Counted from the first letter of the stretch, positions 25,170 to 37,435 are shown. The stretch: 64,000 nt of DNA from Calliopum simillimum (GCA_951812925.1 OX638371.1:32834101-32898100), one strand, 5' to 3'. The notes: generated by a model not told the origin, from the letters alone. A program made the numbers and translations.

Positions 25170-26208
25170 TCAAGTATGTGCTTCAGTCTCAGTTGCGTAG
25201 ATACTGCCGAACATTTGTTTGGTCCTTTGAGTAGAGCTTAGCACCAAATTGCGCTGCCGTTTGCTCTTACCGTTATGCTGGCGTAAACGAGAATGGTTGC
25301 TGAAGCGCTCAATACGTTGCAACGATGAGAAGTTAAGAGTTTGAAGAAAAATTTATAAAAAAATATTTTACTCTCACTCTCTCTTACTTGATAAAAATTG
25401 CACTACTCTTTTATAAAAAAAAAATTCAAGTTACGCTCACGAGCACACAAAGTCCCTATGCATTGCTTTCAAGCGATAACAGCGCCATCTGATGTTGGTA
25501 AGAGAACTATCACGCTCTCTCTTTTTGATTCTTATGTTTTGCATTTATGCTCCAAGAGTTTCGCTCACAAAAAGTAAACACTGCTCTTTCTAGCTTAAAT
25601 TCGCAGCATGCTACTCTGTTGTTGTTTCTCCACATGCAACCATCTCGCTCATTGCACTTTGGGCTCTCGCATGCATAACGTAGCAAAGGGCCGTGTGTAT
25701 GAGAGACAATTATTAACGCTTGCTTGATTTTCAATGCCGTAGCGAGCGTACCGAGTTGTTGTGCGAACATTGTGTGCTGCACAAAATCAGTGTAGTTCCG
25801 TGCTTTGTCGTGAGCGGTTGTCTTTTCCAATATAATCTCTGTCTTAAGTCAAAAGTAAAAATTAAAGTGATTCTTTGAATAAGACGTTACGAGCGTACAA
25901 CGAAATTCGTGAACATATAAAATAGAAAAAAATAAATATCATTTCGAAAATAACAAAAACAAACTGTGTGCTGTGAATTAAGCGAACACTTGGATTATCG
26001 CTCACGGCTAAAAGAACCATTCAACAAATACAAATTATAAAAGTTAGTGTCAAAAGAGAAAAAAAAAAAAAAACAATTCTTTCAAAAAACTTAAGAATAA
26101 AAACTGGTGTGAAAAATTTTAATTATCATTTAATTATTTAAATTTCAAAAAGACCATCAACTAATGGATATACTCGTAAATCTTTAAAAGTTCGAGACAT
26201 CAAAAAAG
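25170..26208 (+). promoter_or_regulatory. Possible promoter and 5' UTR exon of the LRR gene
   Basis: This stretch is less repetitive and richer in GC than its surroundings. It carries GA/CT-rich runs (CTCTCACTCTCTCTTAC near 25371; CTCTCTC near 25516) like GAGA-factor sites. TCAGTT at 25189-25194 fits an insect initiator, with GGTCC at 25221-25225 close to, but not at, the usual DPE distance. AAAAAAG/GTAATT at 26208/26209 is a plausible 5' splice site that would pair with the acceptor at 27639. No TATA box was chosen. All of this is inference from position and short motifs; a transcript is needed to place the start. Confidence 0.3.
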
Positions 26209-27639
26209 GTAATTTAAATAAAAATGTTTACAGGGTCAATATTAAGGCCTTTATTGTGTTTATTTACTTGTTAGCTAAAAGTGTTTTTGGATAGACTTTA
26301 ATTCTACAAATACATAAATGGTAAAATTTTTCTCAAAAATAATTTAAAATCTCTTTTAACAACTTGTAATGCAATATTTATCCAAGTTGATTTGCTGAGA
26401 GTGAAAGTTATAAATATTTTTCTAAGTTACGAATTTTGGTAGAGGCGAACAACATTTTTTTTTTTTACTTTTTGCTGTAACTCCTAAGTAGAGCTTACAG
26501 CTAAAATTAATCTTCTTCATCGAATGTTTTTTTTTTGTTTTTTGTCAATAAATCTTTTTTCCCTACAAAACTTTTCCATGGGCTTATATTGCTCTATTAC
26601 TGTTTTTCAGCTTGAAAAAAACAATATTTTTTTGATCTAGAAGTTAAAGTTGTAGTTTTATAAGAAGGCAACTATGTATTGTCGTCTCCATTGAAGTGAA
26701 AAACACCAAGTCAGTTTTTTCTAGTTTAAAGTTATTTGTTATTTCTGGTCTAAATAATTATGGTCTTTTGACTGATAAGACCCATTGAGCCAAATCTTTG
26801 TTGAAGAGTAGTTATTTTTATCATAAAAAACCAAACATTTTCCATTAAAAAAAATAAAGACTTGAAACACACATAGCATTTTTCACTGAGCGATTATATC
26901 CAAACCGTTGAATATCACCAGAAGTATTCTTTAAGGGAATTTAAATTATATGTGAATGTGTTAAATAAAAATAAGTTTAATATTATACACCTACGCTATT
27001 TGCCGTATATGCTTTCCCTAAGGATTCCGAAAAAAAAAAATTTGTTGTAAACACGTTCTATGAGTTCTAAAAACACTCTACGAATTAAATATGTATATCA
27101 AAAATGAGCTATATCCGGTCGATATTTAACTTTTTAATTAAAAGTTTTGTCTGAAATTCATTGTCAAAGTTTTAGTTAAAGTTCCAAGTTCAGGCTTAAG
27201 CGAACTTTGTGAAATCAGACCTTTGAGCAACATAAGTTTTTGAACATGTTAAATGAAACCACATAATGTAAAAATTTATATGGAACTTTAAAAATGACTG
27301 TTGAGAAACTCATTTTCGTACTAGTTACATTTCGAGCAAAATTATGACCTATACTGCTAAAGTAAAAAGTGTAGGAAACTGATTCTACAGTTAAACGCCC
27401 ACAAACGATTTAGAGGAAGCTGTGTCAAATTCATAGTTAAAACTCTTGTCAAGATATTATTTTACACAATTTTAAAATCTTTTTAAGAACGTACATTTAA
27501 GTAGTAAACAATCATTTAGTTGAAAATTAACAATATTGGCTGCTAAATCTAAATTAATCGCTTAAATCCTGTTACTAAAAATGAAATACTTATTTATTTA
27601 GTTACTAATGAAGTTTCTCTTTTCTATTTTTTCTTACAG
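26209..27639 (+). other. Putative 5' UTR intron of the LRR gene
   Basis: The 3' end is convincing: a long pyrimidine tract (TTTCTCTTTTCTATTTTTTC) runs into TTACAG at 27634-27639. The 5' end at 26209 is less sure. The intron holds a repeat at 26630-26895 homologous to 16270-16571. The rest is AT-rich without coding frames. Confidence 0.45.
26630..26895. repeat. Dispersed repeat within the putative intron
   Basis: Shares in order with the region 16270-16571 the blocks TTGTAGTTTTA, GAAGTGAAAAACACCAAGTC, CCCATTGAGCCAAATCT and GTTATTTTTATCATAAAAAA (relative orientation partly inverted because 16326-16571 has inverted ends). There is no coding content. Confidence 0.55.
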
Positions 27640-27662
27640 ATATATTTTCAAACAATCTATCA

Positions 27663-27717
27663 ATGATTCTGCGCCAACTATGTTGAACATTTATGCTGTT
27701 TAATGAAATCAATTTAA
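27663..27717 (+). promoter_or_regulatory. Cluster of short upstream ORFs
   Basis: Just after the splice acceptor there are four ATGs before the main start: 27663 (8 codons with stop), 27680 (8 codons), 27693 (longer, out of the main frame) and 27703 (5 codons). Overlapping short uORFs close to a start codon commonly lower translation. Whether they are used here is inference. Confidence 0.45.
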
Positions 27718-27800
27718 AAAAAAAAAAATAAAAATTTTTGAATAAGAAAACATAATCATCATAAAACACATCAACGACCAAACGTTAATTCATCATCATA

Positions 27801-30008
27801 ATGTCTATCGTAATGTTAAAACAATTTTTCATCACCTTTACCGTCCTGAGCATCATCCTTTCAGTGCATCACATCGAAGCGCTAGCAAATTGTCCACATG
27901 GCTGTCAGTGCGATGATAATACACTTATCGTTCAATGTGGCGAAGGACAACTCGACGTTCTGCCCATTGCCTTAAATCCTTCCATACAACGACTTGTCAT
28001 TAAAAGCAATAAAATCAAAACCATTGACTCATCAATACAGTTCTACGCTGAATTGACTTTTCTCGATTTGTCCTCAAATCATTTGATGACAATACCTCAG
28101 CGTACCTTTGCTTATCAGAAAAAACTGCAAGAAGTGCATCTGAATTACAATAAAATTGGTCAAATAAGTAATAAAACATTTATTGGATTGTCTGCTGTTA
28201 CAGTACTGAACCTACGTGGTAATTTGATATCAGAGCTATACCAAGGTACTTTTACACCATTATTGAAAATTGAGGAGATAAATTTGGGTGAAAATCGTAT
28301 TGGTTTCATCGATCCAAAGGCATTCGATGGCTTGTCACAGCTGCGCATACTCTATCTCGATGATAACGCTTTGACTTCTGTTCCAGATCCAGTTATTTTC
28401 CAAGCCATGCCAAGCCTAGCAGAACTCTTTCTTGGTATGAATTCATTGTTGAAAGTACCATCTGCTGCATTTCAAGATTTACATGGCTTAACACGTTTGG
28501 ATTTGAAGGGTGCAGGCTTGCGCAACATCTCATATGATTCCTTCAAAGGCTTAGAATCGATGCGCATTCTAGACTTGTCCGACAATCGTCTACCACACAT
28601 TCCTTCATTGGGCTTAAGCCATTTGGCCCGATTGGAAGAACTATCACTGGGCCAAAATGATTTCGAAGTTATACTTGAGGGTGCATTTGTTGGTCTAAAG
28701 CAGTTAAAACGTCTGGAAATTAGCGGTGCACTACGTTTAAAACGAGTCATGAATGGCGCCTTCGCCACAAATGCTAACTTGGAATACCTTAATCTTTCCT
28801 CCAATAAAATGCTGGGTGAAGTGCAAGAGGGAGCACTTAGTGGATTGCCACATCTGCGGCATGTTATACTTAAGGCTAACGCATTAACAACACTGGCTGA
28901 AGGATTATTTCCATGGAAAGATTTGACCACCCTAGATCTCTCAGAAAATCCAATCGCTTGCGACTGCCGTGTTATGTGGCTACGTAATCTACTTATTTCA
29001 AAGAACGGTACCACTGATCCGATTACCGAAGTGCTCTGCGAGTTTCCCGAACGCTTGCGTGGTGAATCGCTCAAAAATCTTAATCCATTGCTAATGGGAT
29101 GCACACACAGCGATCCACGCAAACAGGCATTAATTGGTGCTTTGCTTGTTGGCTCCGCAGCAACAATAACAGCACTAGCACTCATAATCTATCGTTGCCG
29201 CAGAAAGATACGCGAGTATCTAAAAGGAGGTTTTTGGGGTAACTCAGCACTTGGTCGCAAGGAACGAGAATATCAAAAAACTTTCTGTGACGAAGACTAT
29301 ATGACACGCCATCAACATCATCCTTGCAATTTGGGCATACATTCGACATTTCCAAATACTTATACGCCACATCATCCCACCGGTCATCATTATGGCGTCT
29401 GTCCGATGCCAATTGCTGAACTTTCTGCCACAGACAGCGTTAATCAAAAGAATTTCCAGCAGCTGCAAGTTCCCACATCGACTATGCTAAATGAGCAAAA
29501 ATCTTTAAAATCAGGTGCCACAATCGATGATAACAGCTCTTTTGTGATGCATCTTAAGAAAGGATCTGCTGGAGCACAACCACAGCAAAAGTTAAACCAT
29601 TATACAAAACCACAGTTTCTGACAGCTACAGCAGCAGTTGGTGACTCGTGTTACTCCTACGCAGATGTACCTTTAGTGCATAGTGCAGTGGCACCAACAA
29701 GTGATCAACATCATCAACGTCATCAGCATCAGGTGCGGCTCTCACAAGATCATTTCAGTCTACAGCCGCATCACTACGGTGGCGGTGAAATGTTAGATCC
29801 CAATTACATATACAGTAATGCTCACTACTCTATGCCACTGGAACAGACAGGTCGTACGAAGACACCTACGCCACCACCATTACCACCGGCATTGCCACTG
29901 CGCAATGGACTACAAAGTGGTGTATCCACTACAGGACGTCACTCGTTCAATGCCAATCAGAAAATGAGCAGCCTACAAAGCAGTAACACGCTGCGAAACT
30001 TTCACTGA
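27801..30008 (+). CDS. trn: Leucine-rich-repeat transmembrane protein, probably Tartan
   Basis: A single open frame of 735 residues. Residues 1-29 form a signal peptide, cut near ALA/NC. An LRR N-cap follows with Cys 31, 35, 37 and 46, then about a dozen LRRs of 24 residues to residue 380 (for example LTFLDLSSNHL, MRILDLSDNRL), then a C-cap with NPIACDC (Cys 387, 389) and Cys 413 and 434. A single membrane span covers about 443-464, followed by a basic stop-transfer and a 270-residue tail rich in His, Gln and Pro, with PTPPPLPPALP at 690-700. There is no Ig domain, which argues against Kekkon. The architecture and length (recalled Drosophila Tartan about 737, Capricious 540) favour Tartan, which acts in cell affinity, boundary formation and motor-axon targeting. 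The first ATG is chosen because it directly precedes the signal peptide; Met5 is an alternative. Gene identity is probable, not proven. Confidence 0.85.
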   Translation: MSIVMLKQFFITFTVLSIILSVHHIEALANCPHGCQCDDNTLIVQCGEGQLDVLPIALNPSIQRLVIKSNKIKTIDSSIQFYAELTFLDLSSNHLMTIPQRTFAYQKKLQEVHLNYNKIGQISNKTFIGLSAVTVLNLRGNLISELYQGTFTPLLKIEEINLGENRIGFIDPKAFDGLSQLRILYLDDNALTSVPDPVIFQAMPSLAELFLGMNSLLKVPSAAFQDLHGLTRLDLKGAGLRNISYDSFKGLESMRILDLSDNRLPHIPSLGLSHLARLEELSLGQNDFEVILEGAFVGLKQLKRLEISGALRLKRVMNGAFATNANLEYLNLSSNKMLGEVQEGALSGLPHLRHVILKANALTTLAEGLFPWKDLTTLDLSENPIACDCRVMWLRNLLISKNGTTDPITEVLCEFPERLRGESLKNLNPLLMGCTHSDPRKQALIGALLVGSAATITALALIIYRCRRKIREYLKGGFWGNSALGRKEREYQKTFCDEDYMTRHQHHPCNLGIHSTFPNTYTPHHPTGHHYGVCPMPIAELSATDSVNQKNFQQLQVPTSTMLNEQKSLKSGATIDDNSSFVMHLKKGSAGAQPQQKLNHYTKPQFLTATAAVGDSCYSYADVPLVHSAVAPTSDQHHQRHQHQVRLSQDHFSLQPHHYGGGEMLDPNYIYSNAHYSMPLEQTGRTKTPTPPPLPPALPLRNGLQSGVSTTGRHSFNANQKMSSLQSSNTLRNFH

Positions 30009-30890
30009 TTGCATGTGTACGAGGTGATGGAGGACGAGTTATACGTGCGCCGTCATCAGCTAAGCATTTGTGCTTAGCATACAACTGTGATGCCAGACTG
30101 AAGGAAAATGTAATTTTGGGTTTTTTAGTATGATAAAATTAAGAAGAAAAAATAAATGAAATAATGGGGAAGTTTGAGAAAAAGATAAAGACATTAGAAT
30201 ATCATTAGCATAGTTTTTGCAGTGGCGCATTTTGGACTCCAAAAATTGTTACGCCAAAATTATTGGGGCAGTTAAGGTAAAATTAATTGACTTATAGAAT
30301 TCTAATTAAAAGCAATTCCACAAATAGAACCCAAAATTTGTTGCTGTCTAATTGTAAGATAATATGAGCACAGTTAGTAATAAAATGTATTTTTTTATAT
30401 TAAAAAAAAGTAAGACAAAATTGAAATAATTGTACAAAATCTAAGAAATTAATTGAAATCACAGCACGACGAATTCTCCAGTGATCCAGCGACTCTGTTA
30501 ACATATTTTCATGTAAATAACATTGGATCTCGCATTTTAAATATTAAGGCAGTACCATAAATATACGACATTTATATAAATTTATATCATATATATATTT
30601 TGTTAGGTACGTTTTCAATTTTTGCTTTGAAAATTAATTATGTACTTAAAAAGCACTGAAGTCATTATAAGTTATAATTATGTAAACTTTTAATTTAATT
30701 ACGACTGTATAAATTTAAAAACCACTTTTATCTTTATCTTATGTATTTATTATTTTTCCCCTCAATTCAAATGTTAAGTAATTTTAAGTAAATCCTATTA
30801 TATTTAGTATTTTTAAATAGTTAGCAAAATAATTAAATTAAAATACACAAAGAATTTAAAACAACAACAAAAAAAACTAAAAATAAAACA
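30009..30890 (+). other. 3' UTR of the LRR gene with candidate poly(A) signals
   Basis: AATAAA occurs at 30151-30156, 30379-30384 and 30882-30887. Between them the DNA is AT-rich and repeat-free, as usual for an insect 3' UTR. The last signal would give an 0.9-kb UTR. Which one is used cannot be told from sequence alone. Confidence 0.45.
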
Positions 30891-32531
30891 AATGCAAAAG
30901 CAAAAAATTTTAAAAACTAAAACTCATTGCTTTTTTATTTAATCAACGCCCTCTTACAAGGGATGATGTTGCACAAATTTACCCCCTATTTTAATTCATA
31001 GAGCATACTTGAAAAAAGAGAGGGTCTTTAACAAAAAATATTTCTACCCCCATACCATAGCAACAGTGTGGAAATTCATTGCAGCATAGAATATTTTATG
31101 CACCACATTCAACTTTGCTTTGAACTACGCCAGGTGAATCGTCTGGGGATTGAGGAACAGCAGCGTCAAACGTTTTGATAAGGTATGTGGAAAGTTTTAC
31201 TAGCGCAGCAGCGTTAGCGGTTTTCAAAGCATTTCCATTTTGGTTATGGTATAAAAAACTAGAAAAAATGTTTTTGTAAAACCAACAGTTGAGAAAAAAA
31301 TGTGTAGTAATCGTGGTTTAATTTTCATTTAATTACAACGGAATGAAGCGAAATGACGTAGCGTAAATAGTTTGAAAATGTTTGGCGTTTTTTTTTTTTT
31401 TTTTGAGTATGCATTCTGACGGGTTTGGATTGTATGAATTTCAACACAAATTTTCAGCAGATTCTATGTGATGTGGTTTTGTTAATAAAAATATTTGTAT
31501 ATTAGTACTTATATGTTATGTATTTACAAATATGTGACCGTTCAGATTAAAAGGGACCTTATCTTCACTGACAAAATTTAGCAGTACAGCTAAAAATAAG
31601 AGATAGGTTAAATTTTAACGGTTTTCAGTGTAAGTTGGAATATAGTATTTAGACATGCTATGAACATTTTACAATTGATTTGATGTCAACTATCATATTA
31701 TTGTACAAATATCAATAAAAATGGTCTTATGAAGCCCCTTCCACTTTGGAGAAAAAATGTGCTAACTTTGAACTTCGATTTCAACATAATTTAGTTTTTC
31801 ATTTAACGATTTCTAAACGCCATAACTGAGTCAATTTTTGGAATTTTCCAGTGATCGAGGTGTCACTTTATTCAAAATAATATGTTTTCTAGATAAAGAA
31901 CAAAAAAAAAAACCGGTTTTTGATTTTGCGAAGTTAAAGTCTCTTTTCCTCCGGATTGTTACATATTTGTTTGTAAGTTAAAAATATTTCAACAATTTGA
32001 AACATTGTGGCTTTAAATATTAAAAGTTACATCAATATAAATTTTGAGAAGCTTTGCGTCCAATATTATTGTTACTGGAGAGAGAACTTCTGAACTTATA
32101 ATCAAGGAAAAAACACATAAGTACATAAGTAGTTACACGATTGGTTAAAAATCATTTAATTTATTCGCCCAATTGCTTGCGTTCTCTTAAAGAATGACCA
32201 AAAAAGGTCGTAAATATATTGCAATCCGTATACATATGGGCATATCCGAAAATAATCTCCTCTTATATGACCCAGATTTTAAGAAATTTTTTTGTCATGT
32301 TCAACAACCAAATGTGGTGAAATATATTCCTAGACGTATAAAATGAAATTCTCAATAGTTGAACAAAAAAATTTTGACCCGAAAGGGTGTCAGGAGGTCG
32401 TTTTATCAAAATATTTTGGGAAAATCGAGATTTCCGATAATATACGGTAGAGCACATATTTCAGAAGTAGTAGATATGTAACGGGGCACCTTTCCAAATA
32501 TTCTCACACTGCTCCTGAACAAACCATGGGT
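30891..32531. other. Non-coding stretch, no gene seen
   Basis: No coding frame of interest. Homopolymer T near 31389-31405. A local inverted pair, TTTTTTTGTCATGTTCAAC near 32290 and GTTGAACAAAAAAAT near 32358, suggests a small hairpin, too short to call an element. Confidence 0.5.
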
Positions 32532-33116
32532 TGCATGAAAATGCCACAAAAAACGAACAATGCCTTTTTATTTGTAATCGTTCACTAAGTAAAAATCAAC
32601 TTTATTTGAAATCTTAGCTCCTCTTTGTTTGAAAATATCTCGATTTTTCCAATTGGGGCATTTTCCCATACAAAAAGAAAAAAAAATTTTTTAACTGCAT
32701 ACATTAAACAAAAATTAAAATAATCACAATCGATATGTTTTGCAATGCTAAACGCGAATCCAACCTCAGAATTGCTCTATCGTGTATAGTTTAGGAGATA
32801 TTGTAACCTAAAGACCAAAAAAAGTTTTTTGCCATTTTTTGAAGCTATATAACTATGTAACATATCATTTATTCGTCAAATGTGGCTTAGATACTTGAAA
32901 GCCCCTTTTCCTTTAAAACCTAATTTAAACTATGTTGATATCTTTTTTTTCCTCAAAGATATCTTAACCTAAAAAGACACAAAAGTGCATAAAACCCGTT
33001 TTGACAATATTTCGGTCTACAATATCTCTTAGAAGCATGAAGATAAAGTTGATTTTTACTCAGTGAACGATTGCGAATAAAGAGGCATTGTTCGTTTTTT
33101 GTGGCATTTTCATGCA
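32532..33116. mobile_element. 585-bp foldback element
   Basis: Left TGCATGAAAATGCCACAAAA and right TTTTGTGGCATTTTCATGCA are exact inverse partners. The arms continue with about 93% match for some 80 bp (ACGAACAATGCCT, AATCGTTCACT-AGTAAAAATCAAC). No clear target duplication; no coding capacity. Confidence 0.8.
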
Positions 33117-33198
33117 GTGTGTTCTGGAGTAAAATTCAGAAAAATCGTATGTGATTTGTGGCGATAGAATGGGTTAAAAAATCTAAATCGCTCTTTAA

Positions 33199-33838
33199 CC
33201 CCTTGAGACCGAAGCCTAGACCATTGTAGATATCGAAAAATGAACTTTGGATTAAGTTTTCTAGTGTTTAAATTAAAGAAAAAAAAGTAGGTCCGGAAAA
33301 GCCCCTTATAGCCGAAAATGGTGCACTCATAAATCACAGCGCAGCAAAGAAAATCCTAAAAACTTTTTGAATACTATTCCTGAAAGCACATGATGTTACT
33401 AGTAAAACCATATCTGTGTTTCGCTTGTTTGGCTCCAGGTCGAATTTTATAGTATTGTAAAAATTGCTTCAAAACTGCTTTTTCAACGTTGCCACGGTTA
33501 TAAGTCGTAAACTGTTTGAAATTTTGATTTCCTATTTTCTACGATGTTATAGATATAGACTAAAGTAAAGAAAGTGTTCAAAAACTTACCCAAAAACATT
33601 GGGTTTTGGGCCATAAAATCACAAAAATGCTGAAAAATTTTACCATTTTTGGTCATTGCTATAAAACCGTTCCGTATTTTGCCGAACAATTAAAACAAAA
33701 TTTTACCCAAGACTTAACTGAACAACTGTCTAGAGCATGTTAATAGCATACAATAACTCCTTGACACAAATTTTAATTAAAATATTGATGTATCAAAAAA
33801 CGCTTGGGGTCCTATGTGACCCCATCGGTCTCAAGGGG
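33199..33838. mobile_element. 640-bp piggyBac-like MITE
   Basis: The ends CCCCTTGAGACCGA and TCGGTCTCAAGGGG are perfect 14-bp inverted repeats. The left flank is TTAA (33195-33198), the right flank TTGA (33839-33842), one change from TTAA. A TTAA target with CCC-starting ends is typical of piggyBac elements. No transposase frame remains. The superfamily call rests on the ends only. Confidence 0.65.
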
Positions 33839-33842
33839 TTGA

Positions 33843-35374
33843 GCCCACATAACAGGTCCTAAAATTCTGGAAAAATTCAAGCAAATTCCTTGACAATAAA
33901 TAAATTGACTTTGTGTATGATGTTTTTTTAATTTAAGCTCCCTATGTCGAAAAAAAAATGAAAAACTGTAAATTTCGCATTCCGCCAATGATCACGTTTT
34001 TTACCCAAAACTTAGCGTTTTTAATTTTTTTATAAATTAAAAATATTTGAATTCAAGGTAAAATTTTCAATCAAAAATGCGCCTAACTAAAGCTCAACGT
34101 AGAGGTATGGTTCCTTGGGCATTTTTTCTTATAATTGAATGAAGTTTCTTATAGCGGGGTCGGTAAAACTTTTTTCACATAATTTTGCCCATCCTAATAT
34201 ATATAAATAAATAGGCAAACGCATAGAATTTTGTTTTTCATAAAAGTGGGCGGCGCCCCTAATTGGAAAAAACGCTCTCACGGCTAAACGTCTGCATCGA
34301 TTTTTTGTGAAATTTAGTATGGAAAAGGGTTAACACCAAAAAACGATAAAATGACCTTCACGCCCTTAAAGAGAAAATGCAGAGACATGGTTACTGATGA
34401 GAAGTCGTTTCCTTATGGTTAACTTGGTTGGGTGGGGTGGTCTTTTTAAAGCCAAAACTAAATCGTCGAATTTCGGCCTGAAGGCAAACTCTAGTAACAA
34501 ATAAAACCATAAATTTTTGACAAAACACTAAACACTAATTTCAAGACTTTTCAACAAAATTATAATGAGATAAAAAAATGCTGATGGCTCATAGGAAAAT
34601 CACATGTTCGAAATGCATTCACTTTAACGAAAGCGTTATTTTGTTCGGACTTTAACTTCTGTATTACGTATACTAATGCAACTCTTAATATATCAAATCT
34701 GGATTGTAAATGGTATAGCTCATTATAACTCCGATGTTTTCTAGATATGACAAATCTCATTACATTTCGTCCGAATTGTGGTTCGCATTTTGTGTTAGCC
34801 AATATCACGTCATATATCTTAAAAATACCTATTATCTAATGTTTTCCTCTTGCTAAATAACAGACACGTGCTCGCATGTGCATTTTATTTCTAAATAAAA
34901 ATGCATTGCGTGGTTTTTGTGGCAAAACTAAGAATTCCAAAGATGATTTTAGTTTGATAAAGCTTCAGCTCAAAAAAAAAGAAATTATATTATCTGGTTA
35001 TATGCATAAAACAACTTAATTTTATATCAACATCAACGTGATTTTATCTCATATCATGAATTATAGACAAGATTTGGTAGATAAAAATTGCAGTGAACTT
35101 ACATATATACTAGGTTTATCATTTATCTTTATGTATGTAGTTCAATTTAAGAATATGTATATCTATGTAGGTAATGCAAAATAGTTGAGAAGACTTCATG
35201 ATCATAATGCATGTCGCCAAAATGTCTATATTTCGATTTTTTATTAAATCGGTGAAAATCGTTTGCGACCAGGGGCTTCCAACCAATTTTGGTCACGCCA
35301 CCCTTTTTAAGTTCTTCACCAGCTACTGGCACCCCTTCAAAAAAGCAAAAACAAAAGAGCTCCGCATATCGATA
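33843..35374. other. Non-coding stretch, no gene seen
   Basis: No coding frame or repeat boundary could be supported. GTGGGCGGCGCCCC near 34246 is reminiscent of the GTGGCAC repeats but stands alone. Confidence 0.5.
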
Positions 35375-35740
35375 ACACAGGTTTACAAAAAAAAATATGT
35401 CATGGCGTTTTGATCAGATTATGTGTTTCCTAGGGACTTTGACGTCCTTTCGATGGCTATATCTCCGAAAGTAGGTCCGACATACCCTTTTTGATCACAT
35501 ATTCTTCTTTTTAAGGACTAAGAATTCAATTATAAAAAATTAGTTTCAGAATTTTAGCGAATTTATCACTAAACGACACATTAACCCCATTTTGACCTCC
35601 ATATGACCTTGAAATCTTTTTTCTCAGACGTTCTGGAAAAAAAACGGACCCCGGATTCGGATTCAGGACGTCAAAGTCCTTAGGAAACACATAGTCTGAT
35701 CAAATCGCCATGACATTTTTTTTTTTTTGTAAACCTGTGT
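35375..35740. mobile_element. 366-bp foldback element
   Basis: ACACAGGTTTAC at the left and GTAAACCTGTGT at the right are perfect inverse ends. Arms pair for about 75 bp (ATGTCATGGCG, GATCAGA-TATGTGTTTCCTA-GGACTTTGACGTCC). The ACACAGG start is shared with the element at 14655-15060. No clear target duplication. Confidence 0.8.
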
Positions 35741-35869
35741 AATTAACACCAAATCGGATTTATGTTTCGGTAAATCGAATAGGAACCATTAGCAAATTTT
35801 ATTTAAAAAAAAAAAATCCGATTCCATTTTATAAGTCGCAATGCAGAGATTGACTTCACGCTCCCTAGG

Positions 35870-36117
35870 GGGTGTTTTAGACTTTTCTCTGTAAAAAAAT
35901 CGGTTTTTATTGAATAACTCCTAAACTTAAATAACAAAACCAGAAAAACTAAACGGTAAATTTTCTTTTAAATACATAGGTATACAGAAAATTATTTGGT
36001 GATTTACCATAAAAAAGATTCTAGCGCTTTTTATCGTGAGACTCAACGTTCTTGAGTTATCGCAATTTGAAAATTAACACAATTGTATATACGCGTCAAA
36101 AGAAACAGGCTTAATAT
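35870..36117. repeat. Partial relative of the 54291-54678 element
   Basis: The end of this stretch, GAGTTATCGCAATTTGAA, then ACAATTGTATATACGCGTCA, then GGCTTAATA, matches the right arm of the element at 54291-54678. The matching left arm is missing, so this is a half element or a diverged one. It carries the shared foldback module (TTATCGTGAGACTCAACGTT next to GAGTTATCG). Confidence 0.6.
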
Positions 36118-37435
36118 AGATATATACATGTACCTACTTGTAGATCAAGATTCATTCATTTAAATACATGCACTCGTATAGTGTTACAACAGCCATAATG
36201 TATGTTAATAATCGTTGCCACTTTGATTTGCCTACAGTGCACAGTAGTAATTAATTAAAAAAATTTCAAGTTGTTAAACAATTTATTTGCCAAACTTGTT
36301 TTTATCTTCGAGGCAAATGGCTAATATGTTAAAGCCATTAAAAAATTGCGAAAGTAAAATGAAAAAGAAATATCTCAAATTAACATCCAACTAACTGCGA
36401 TCAAATGGAACGGGTATTATTTTTAAATTGTTAACCATTAAAATTCTAATTATTAAAAGAATGACCAGATCTCTGAGCGATTCTCAAGGCTTCCATTAAT
36501 TCACAGCGGTCAGTCTTAAGTTTTTGGTGAAAATACATTTTTGCAATGATGAGATATTATTATTGTTGCAATTTTAACACAATAGAGCGCAGCATGGGAT
36601 CCTAGAAAGTACAAAAATAAAGAAAGGCGACCCAGCGATGTTAGTCATTGTAAGGTGTAACAAAAAACCAATCTCTTTGTCGTACCCTGAGTTTAATTTT
36701 TTTTTCACGCCCTTTTGTTTATCTCTCCATAAAGTTGTAGCTGGATACACAATGAAGAATAACGAAAAACATTAAAGGGAAAGGTTTCGCCTTAAATTTC
36801 CTTAGTTTATTCTACCTGAAGATGCTTGGGATCATCATATTGACCGTTACGAAATTCGAGGAGAAAACAACATGCAGTAATGTACTTAAGCAACATAGTA
36901 GGATACAGAAATGCTCATAAGTGCCTCTCAATGCCGCAAGATGGCATTCTGCAGATCAATAGTTCTTATTTGTTATTTTCCGATTAGAATTACGCCAAAT
37001 GTTAAATTTTATGACGTAAAATATCCTTTTTCATGAGTTTGTTTTGATTTTCGAATAAGAGATTTTCTTTAGCTTTTCCGTACACTTTAAGGACGAAGCT
37101 GAAGCTCCCGCAACAATTGCAGAAACCAATAATTATGTTGATGACGAAGATAATGGTGTAAGTGCACAACATTCGTCAGTAATATTCCAAATATCAGCCA
37201 ATGCATCAGGATCAATTCCGTCACCACCAACTTCAAGACAAATTTCAGCACAAAAACTGTTATTGTTTGAGGAGCAGGTCTCAATCCAAAACAAATTTTA
37301 TCAATAGTGCAGGCATGTTAGATAAAAAATGATAATCTAGTTCTGTTTAAAAATATCGCCAAAAATTCAATACAGAATAAAGAAGTCAAGGACTTTCGAA
37401 CATGGTTTTTAGAATAAGCGATACAAAAAAAAAAA
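36118..37435. other. Non-coding stretch, no gene seen
   Basis: AT-rich, with no recognised coding frame and no clear repeats. Confidence 0.5.

Noticed and set aside
25189..25225. Initiator plus DPE core promoter as a firm call
   Set aside because: The DPE-like GGTCC is about 3 bases off the strict spacing, so it is mentioned only as a possibility.
28472..29185. Long minus-strand frame of 237 residues
   Set aside because: It lies antisense within the LRR gene and mirrors its codon structure; no domain is recognisable, so it is a shadow.
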